A stretch of DNA of 64,000 nucleotides, taken from NCBI GenBank assembly GCA_050012495.1, contig JBEKHB010000002.1, positions 1 through 64,000 on the forward strand, written 5' to 3'. Shown in pieces: positions 59,198 to 64,000 of this stretch. The DNA comes from BOG-1155 sp050012495. GTDB taxonomy: Bacteria; Desulfobacterota; Syntrophorhabdia; Syntrophorhabdales; WCHB1-27. Within the stretch, counting starts at the first letter, position 1, and each line of letters starts with the position of its first letter. The notes beneath the pieces were generated by a model. It worked only from the letters and a program-made list of their open reading frames with translations, ran no database searches and was not told the origin of the DNA. A program made the translations under genes and the position numbers.

Positions 59198-61885
59198 CTA
59201 CACCAGTTGCCGGGATGCCAGGTCCCTGAAGGGTCCCGGCCGGCTCATCAGCTCTTCGTATTTTCCCTTATCCACGATTCGCCCGCCGGACAGCATGTAA
59301 ATGCAGTCGGCATGCCGGATGGTGCTCAACCGGTGGGCGATGACGATCCTCGTGACCCCCAGTCTCTCCAGCGACTCGCTCACCTGGGCCTGTGTCCTGT
59401 TGTCCAGGGCGCTCGTCGCCTCGTCGAATAGCAGGATGCGCGGTTTCTTCACAAGGGCCCGGGCAATGAGCAGCCGCTGTCGCTGACCGCCGGAGAATGT
59501 AGACCCGCCTTCCGGAACGAAGGTGTGCATTTCCATGGGCATACGCTCGATATCCTGATCGAGCCCCGCCATGCGCGCCGCCGCCCAGGCATCATCGAGG
59601 GTCAGGGGCATAGAGCCGACGATATTCTCGAATATGCTCCCCGGAAGGACCTGGCTGTTTTGTATGACGACGCCCATCTGCCTCCTGACTTTCTGCGCGT
59701 CGAGCCCGTTGAAATCATGGCCGTTATAATAAATCGAACCGGTCTCAGGCGTCTCGAAGCCGAGGAGCAGCCTGAGGATAGTCGATTTGCCGGCGCCGGA
59801 AGGGCCTACGAAGGCGGCAAATTCGCCGGGTTTCACGCGCAGGGAGACGTCGTTGAGGATCATGGACCCTTCCGGATCGTAACGAAAGGAGATATGGGTC
59901 ATCTCGACCTCGCCTGTCAGCTCGCCAGGGTCGGCCCGCTCGTTGTCCACCTCCGGCGCTGCCTCGAAGATGGACCGTGCCCGCTCGTAGAGGGGAACGA
60001 TCTGGATTACCGAGAGCGCCGCCACCCCCATCTCGAGACCCGCGGCGAGGAACGTGCCGAAGGCGGCATTGAAGGCGATGAATTCTCCGGTGGACAGCGT
60101 TCCCGCCCGGGCCTCGGCGCCGCCCCTCAGTGCAAAGACAACAATAAAAAGGCATAGAGACGAGATAACGGGGAAGGCGCTATCAAAAACGGCCAGCCAG
60201 TTCGACAGGGTCCGCGCCTTCACCCCCAGTCTCTTCTGGTCGGCAAATGCCCGTGCCCAGATGGCGAAAGCCCGCGACTCCGCGGCAGCCACGCGAAGTT
60301 TCGAAATGCCGGCAATCAACTGGAACACAAGGCCCGCAATCTTCCCCTCCATTTCCTGTATCGCCCTCTGGTAGCGCAGCTCCAGGAGCGCCAGCAGGAC
60401 GGTGATTATCAGGGCCGCCAGCAGGAGCCCAAAGGCCATGAGGGCAAGTCTCCACTCATAGTAGAGGAGAAGAAAAAGGTTGAAGACAGAAAAGATACCG
60501 GTCATCATGGATGACATCACCGAATTTGTGAGCGCTTCTCTCATCTGTTCGATGCCGAGGGAGCGCACCGCGAGGTCCCCGGCAAGGTATCGGCGAAAAA
60601 ACGACACGGGAAGACTGAGGATGCGGTCCCAGATACCTGCCTGCGTCACGGCGCTTATCTTCGTCTCCGTCCTGAGGATGGCCAATCCCTTTGCCGCCTC
60701 GAAAAGCCCGGTGGAAAAGGCCATGGCAAAGAGCACCAGGCTGATGTGGAATAGCTGCCGTCGCTCCGCCCCCGGTATGATGGAGTCGAAAATCACGCCC
60801 GTTGCTATGGGCACGAGCAAACCGAGGATCCCCACGGCAATCCCGATCAGCGGGATCTTGACGAGGTCCTTTCCGGAACACGCTTTAAGGCTGAAGACAA
60901 TGAGGTCTAGGGCCGTAACCGCCCTCTCGGCAAGAGGGACGTAAAAGGTGTGCGCAAAGGGAGAGAGAGAAGCCGCGTTGCGGCCATCGACGGGAAAACG
61001 CGCTCCCCGTCCCACGTCAACCATCTCATATCCCAAAGAAGGGGTAGGGAGGAGAGCGACGGGTCTCTGATCTTCTTCAACGTATCCCAGCATCGGACCG
61101 TTGTCACGAACCCACCAGTCGCCCCTTAGCATAACCTTTCTCATACGCACGCGGGACGCCTGCCCGATGCCCGCGAGTGTTCCCGAGGGTCGGAATTGAA
61201 CTCCCATTCTTTCTCCTATGAGGCAGCATGCCCTGTAAAGCAGATCCTCAGGGCTCTCGCCGGCCTCCGGAGGCTCAGCGGCTTCCGGGTTTATCACCGA
61301 TGAAAGCCGGCTCAAAGCGCGGCGCATGGCACGAACGCCTCCCTCGCCCCGAAGCATGAGCATCTGCTTCTCCTCCTCCGCCTTCCTTCTGATTCCCGCC
61401 TCCACGTGAGAGGCGACAAAGGAGTGCAAGGCAGCGAGGGCCTGCCGGAGTTCGCTCAGGGAAGCTGCGGGTACGGGAAAGGGAGGCGGGAAAGCGGCAT
61501 CGAGGAGGGAAAGAAGGTGGTCTGCCCATTGGCCGGATAGGGTCGTGAGTTCGTCCTTCCAGGTTTCGAAAAGGCGATCAAGCGTTTCTCCCTTGCATCG
61601 GGCCGTCCTGGTCCCCGGACCTGCCGTGGCCGTAAAGGTAATGAAGGGGGTCCCCATATCCGGCGTCGACCAGACGGCCTCCCCCGTCCCGACCCTGAAA
61701 AGGTGGTGCTTCCGCCCCCCGAGGTGTCCGTCCGGGGCCTCCTTCTCCACGGCGAAGATATCCAGAGCGCCCGACAGGACAAAGTGGACCTCTTCCTCAC
61801 CAAGCTCGAAAGATCCCGGATGTTCTTTCTTCGCCGACGGACAATGCTCGAGGGTCAGCTTCAGCGATTCGGATATCTTTCCCAT
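59198..61885 (-). CDS. NHLP-type ABC transporter without peptidase domain (ABC2)
   Basis: This 895-residue protein belongs to the NHLM/NHLP bacteriocin export group. The first 110 or so residues form a cyclic-nucleotide-binding-like barrel (H-F-V-L-S-G-A-L-D-I-F), followed by a linker to about 320, an ABC exporter membrane domain (330-620) and an ATPase. The ATPase has Walker A G-P-S-G-A-G-K-S-T, signature F-S-G-G-Q-R-Q-R and Walker B L-L-F-D-E-A-T. It lacks the C39 peptidase that its partner carries. Its start lies one base after the stop of the C39 transporter gene. Together they probably export the modified peptide. Confidence 0.9.
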   Translation of the reverse strand: MGKISESLKLTLEHCPSAKKEHPGSFELGEEEVHFVLSGALDIFAVEKEAPDGHLGGRKHHLFRVGTGEAVWSTPDMGTPFITFTATAGPGTRTARCKGETLDRLFETWKDELTTLSGQWADHLLSLLDAAFPPPFPVPAASLSELRQALAALHSFVASHVEAGIRRKAEEEKQMLMLRGEGGVRAMRRALSRLSSVINPEAAEPPEAGESPEDLLYRACCLIGERMGVQFRPSGTLAGIGQASRVRMRKVMLRGDWWVRDNGPMLGYVEEDQRPVALLPTPSLGYEMVDVGRGARFPVDGRNAASLSPFAHTFYVPLAERAVTALDLIVFSLKACSGKDLVKIPLIGIAVGILGLLVPIATGVIFDSIIPGAERRQLFHISLVLFAMAFSTGLFEAAKGLAILRTETKISAVTQAGIWDRILSLPVSFFRRYLAGDLAVRSLGIEQMREALTNSVMSSMMTGIFSVFNLFLLLYYEWRLALMAFGLLLAALIITVLLALLELRYQRAIQEMEGKIAGLVFQLIAGISKLRVAAAESRAFAIWARAFADQKRLGVKARTLSNWLAVFDSAFPVISSLCLFIVVFALRGGAEARAGTLSTGEFIAFNAAFGTFLAAGLEMGVAALSVIQIVPLYERARSIFEAAPEVDNERADPGELTGEVEMTHISFRYDPEGSMILNDVSLRVKPGEFAAFVGPSGAGKSTILRLLLGFETPETGSIYYNGHDFNGLDAQKVRRQMGVVIQNSQVLPGSIFENIVGSMPLTLDDAWAAARMAGLDQDIERMPMEMHTFVPEGGSTFSGGQRQRLLIARALVKKPRILLFDEATSALDNRTQAQVSESLERLGVTRIVIAHRLSTIRHADCIYMLSGGRIVDKGKYEELMSRPGPFRDLASRQLV

Positions 61886-61886
61886 G

Positions 61887-64000
61887 TCAATTTTCCGCAG
61901 CCATCAGGTCTCTGTACGGTCCGTCCACCGTTATCAACTCTTCGTGGGCGCCGCGCTGGACAACTTGTCCGCGGTCGAGCACGATGATCTCATCGCAGTC
62001 GCGAATGGTGCTCAGCCTATGGGCAACTATGAGGCAGGTGCAGCCGCGGCGCCTGAGGTTGTCGTCAATCTGTTTCTCGGTAACAGGGTCCAGGGCGCTC
62101 GTCGCTTCGTCGAGGATCAGCATTGTCGGGTTGCCCGCGAGGGCACGGGCGATTTCCAGGCGTTGTCGCTGCCCCCCGCTGAAGTTCCTCCCGCCCTCTT
62201 CAACACGGCTCGCATAGGCCCCCGATCTTGACACCACGTCATCATGGATGCAGGCGTCTTTGCACGCGCCGGTAATGTCCCTTTCCGATAAAGTACTGTC
62301 CCAGAGAGAAAGGTTTTCTGTTATAGTGCCCTCGAAAAGCGAGATCTCCTGGTCAACCAGAGCCACGGACGACGCGAGAAGCTGTCGCGGAATTTTTCTC
62401 CGGTCCACTCCTTCAAAAAGCACCTCACCTTCCCAGGGTTCGTAAAGTCCCGATGCAAGCTTTGCCACGGTCGACTTTCCGCTTCCTGTAGCACCCACTA
62501 CGGCGACACGGGCGCCCGGTCTCAATTTTACGTTGAAGCCCTGAATGAGAGGCGCATCGATCCTGCTGTACCCGAAAGAGATATTCCGCAGCTCCATGTG
62601 TCCGGGCAGCTTGGCGACGTCTTCTGCTATCTGCCGCTCCTCCGGTTCCCGAAACTGTCTGTCTACCGCGCTCGATAGGATGTCGTCAAGACGACCCATG
62701 TCGCCCTCCGCCTCCTGGAGGGTACTTCCCATCTGTACGAGACCTTGCACCGGGAGGGTGAGGCTTGCCATAAGACTCTGGAAGGCAACTAACGTGCCCA
62801 TGGACATGCGCCCTTCCATGACCCGGAGGGCCCCCAGAGAGAGTATGATAACCGTATTGAAAGCAGCCAGCGTTAGGGGCACAACCGAGAGAAACTGGCT
62901 GTAAACGCCGAGCTCCTGCCGGGCATTCACGACCTTCGCAAATTGACCCGACCACCGACTGAAAAAATCGGACTCCGACCCGGTAGCTTTCAGGGTCTCA
63001 ATCGTCTGAAGACCGGCTATGGACACACCCATCAGCTTGCCTCTCTCCTGGAGAAACCGGGCATTTCTATCTTTTCTCTTGCGGGCCACGTAGCGAAGCA
63101 CCCCGATATTGGTGAGCGCCACTCCCAGACCCACCGTGGTGAGCGCGATATCATAGAACATCATGAGAGTCACAAAGAAGACAGCGGTGGAAAGATTGAG
63201 AAAGGTGGTTGCCAGGCGCCCCGAGAGGAGCTGGGACACACGATCGTTTATCGCGACGCGTGACCCGATCTCGCCACCATAACGCTGGGTAAAAAACTCG
63301 ACGGGCAGCCGCAGGATATGCCAGAGAAAATGGCTCGAAGTGGAAAGGGAAAGTTTTGTTTCCAGCCGGAGAAGATAGTGCTGCTGAATCCAGGTAAGGA
63401 CTGCCCTGAGAATCGCCGTCAGGGCCATACCGAGGAGAAGCGGTCTCACCCAATCGCTCATGCCGTGCACAAGGTAGTTGTCCACAAAGATCTTCGTAAA
63501 GACAGGAATGACGATTCCCGGGACAACGAGGGCCAGGCTTACGAGCATTATGTAGACAAGCGGTCTTCCGGAGCCGGTCAGTCTTCTTGCCAAAGCTGCG
63601 AGGATACTTCGTTTCTTGCCGCCCTTCAGAAAGTCAGGGCCGGGCTCAAACGCAAGAACAACCCCGGTGAAGGCCTCGTCGAACTCCTGGTTGGTCACCT
63701 CTCGCGGCCCCATGCCAGGATCGTTGAGATATACCTTGCCTTTGCCGAAGCCTTCTACCACAAGAAAGTGACCGAAATTCCAGAAAACGATGACCGGAAG
63801 ACGAAAGGAGCGCAGATCCTCCGGTTCTTTCTTGAAGCCTTTTGCTTTTAGCCCATACTCCCGTGCTACCTTGACGATATTGCTCGCCTTGGTGCCGTCA
63901 CGCGAGACACCGCAGGCCATCCGCAACGTCTCCAGGGGTACGACTCTCCCGTAGTAGCCAAGAATGATGGCGAGCGCCGCTGCGCCGCACTCTACCGCTT
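61887..64000 (-). CDS. C39-peptidase ABC transporter (NHLP-type ABC1), start outside window
   Basis: This transporter removes the double-glycine leader and exports the peptide. Reading leftward from the window edge, the frame is open with A-V-E-C-G-A-A-A-L (catalytic Cys, near 63985), then F-G-H-F-L-V-V-E-G (catalytic His) and L-N-D-P-G-M-G (Asp), a complete C39 triad. A membrane domain (about 110-390 from the ATG at 63926) and an ATPase follow, with Walker A G-A-T-G-S-G-K-S-T, F-S-G-G-Q-R-Q-R and L-I-L-D-E-A-T. The peptidase part lies upstream of the ATG at 63926, so that ATG is not the real start. The 5' end is beyond base 64000. Confidence 0.92.
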   Translation of the reverse strand, partial: AVECGAAALAIILGYYGRVVPLETLRMACGVSRDGTKASNIVKVAREYGLKAKGFKKEPEDLRSFRLPVIVFWNFGHFLVVEGFGKGKVYLNDPGMGPREVTNQEFDEAFTGVVLAFEPGPDFLKGGKKRSILAALARRLTGSGRPLVYIMLVSLALVVPGIVIPVFTKIFVDNYLVHGMSDWVRPLLLGMALTAILRAVLTWIQQHYLLRLETKLSLSTSSHFLWHILRLPVEFFTQRYGGEIGSRVAINDRVSQLLSGRLATTFLNLSTAVFFVTLMMFYDIALTTVGLGVALTNIGVLRYVARKRKDRNARFLQERGKLMGVSIAGLQTIETLKATGSESDFFSRWSGQFAKVVNARQELGVYSQFLSVVPLTLAAFNTVIILSLGALRVMEGRMSMGTLVAFQSLMASLTLPVQGLVQMGSTLQEAEGDMGRLDDILSSAVDRQFREPEERQIAEDVAKLPGHMELRNISFGYSRIDAPLIQGFNVKLRPGARVAVVGATGSGKSTVAKLASGLYEPWEGEVLFEGVDRRKIPRQLLASSVALVDQEISLFEGTITENLSLWDSTLSERDITGACKDACIHDDVVSRSGAYASRVEEGGRNFSGGQRQRLEIARALAGNPTMLILDEATSALDPVTEKQIDDNLRRRGCTCLIVAHRLSTIRDCDEIIVLDRGQVVQRGAHEELITVDGPYRDLMAAEN

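Overview
The window reads as chromosomal DNA from a Gram-negative, anaerobic bacterium of the deltaproteobacterial/syntrophic kind. A Syntrophorhabdus-like lineage is my best guess, but there is no 16S here to test it. The evidence is a high-GC genome with bacterial ribosomal, HU and Lon genes, an AmrS-type radical SAM protein, an ASKHA/ferredoxin activator beside CooC, a PurS-PurL fusion, a GEMM c-di-GMP riboswitch, an apparent selenocysteine gene and many toxin-antitoxin pairs and decaying genes.

Layout. 1-9 kb: a Flp pilin gene, a frameshifted sodium:solute symporter, then a leftward run of rpsU, a CTP-dependent lipid kinase homologue, a NifU-C-like gene with an in-frame UGA, a stand-alone rplC, two ABC exporter half-genes and a small ORF; HU follows rightward. 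9-19 kb is accessory: a chimeric molybdopterin oxidoreductase/P-type ATPase pseudogene, a 13-bp iteron array, MntA/HepT, DUF2442, a secreted EF-hand protein with tandem repeats, and an AlpA/integrase island next to tRNA-Ser(UGA). 19-33 kb is mostly core: a candidate small RNA, M18 aminopeptidase, Lon, AmrS, a DNA methyltransferase, a radical SAM protein, panBCD behind a leader with a terminator, PurL and a TIM-barrel isomerase. 34-40 kb holds two VapBC-type pairs, a secreted unknown protein, a DegQ/HtrA protease, an apparently orphan c-di-GMP riboswitch and a 146-bp inverted repeat. 40-53 kb: IclR regulator, ASKHA activator and CooC, then MalQ, MFS, a cyclase, a deletion remnant of PstS, MazEF, a cytidylate-kinase-like gene and a HAD phosphatase.

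53.5-64 kb is the most distinctive region: a leftward RiPP (lanthipeptide) locus. A C39-peptidase ABC transporter (running off the window) and a second NHLP-type ABC transporter lie upstream; then come remnants of a group II intron RT and a HEPN gene, a 60-aa precursor with a double-glycine leader and a three-Cys core, a radical SAM/SPASM maturase, and a full LanM whose cyclase domain has a Cys-Cys-Gly zinc motif (the CCG or ProcM-like type). The predicted flow is: precursor, dehydration and thioether formation by LanM, a second modification by the SPASM enzyme, then leader removal at Gly-Gly and export by the C39 transporter.

Two other signals stand out. One is the UGA-containing NifU-like gene, which has a SECIS-like hairpin at the right distance. 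The other is a set of structured non-coding elements: the small RNA at 19.16 kb, the panB leader, the orphan riboswitch, five tandem mini-hairpins and dispersed repeats. Functions are assigned by reading motifs by eye; no database search was run.
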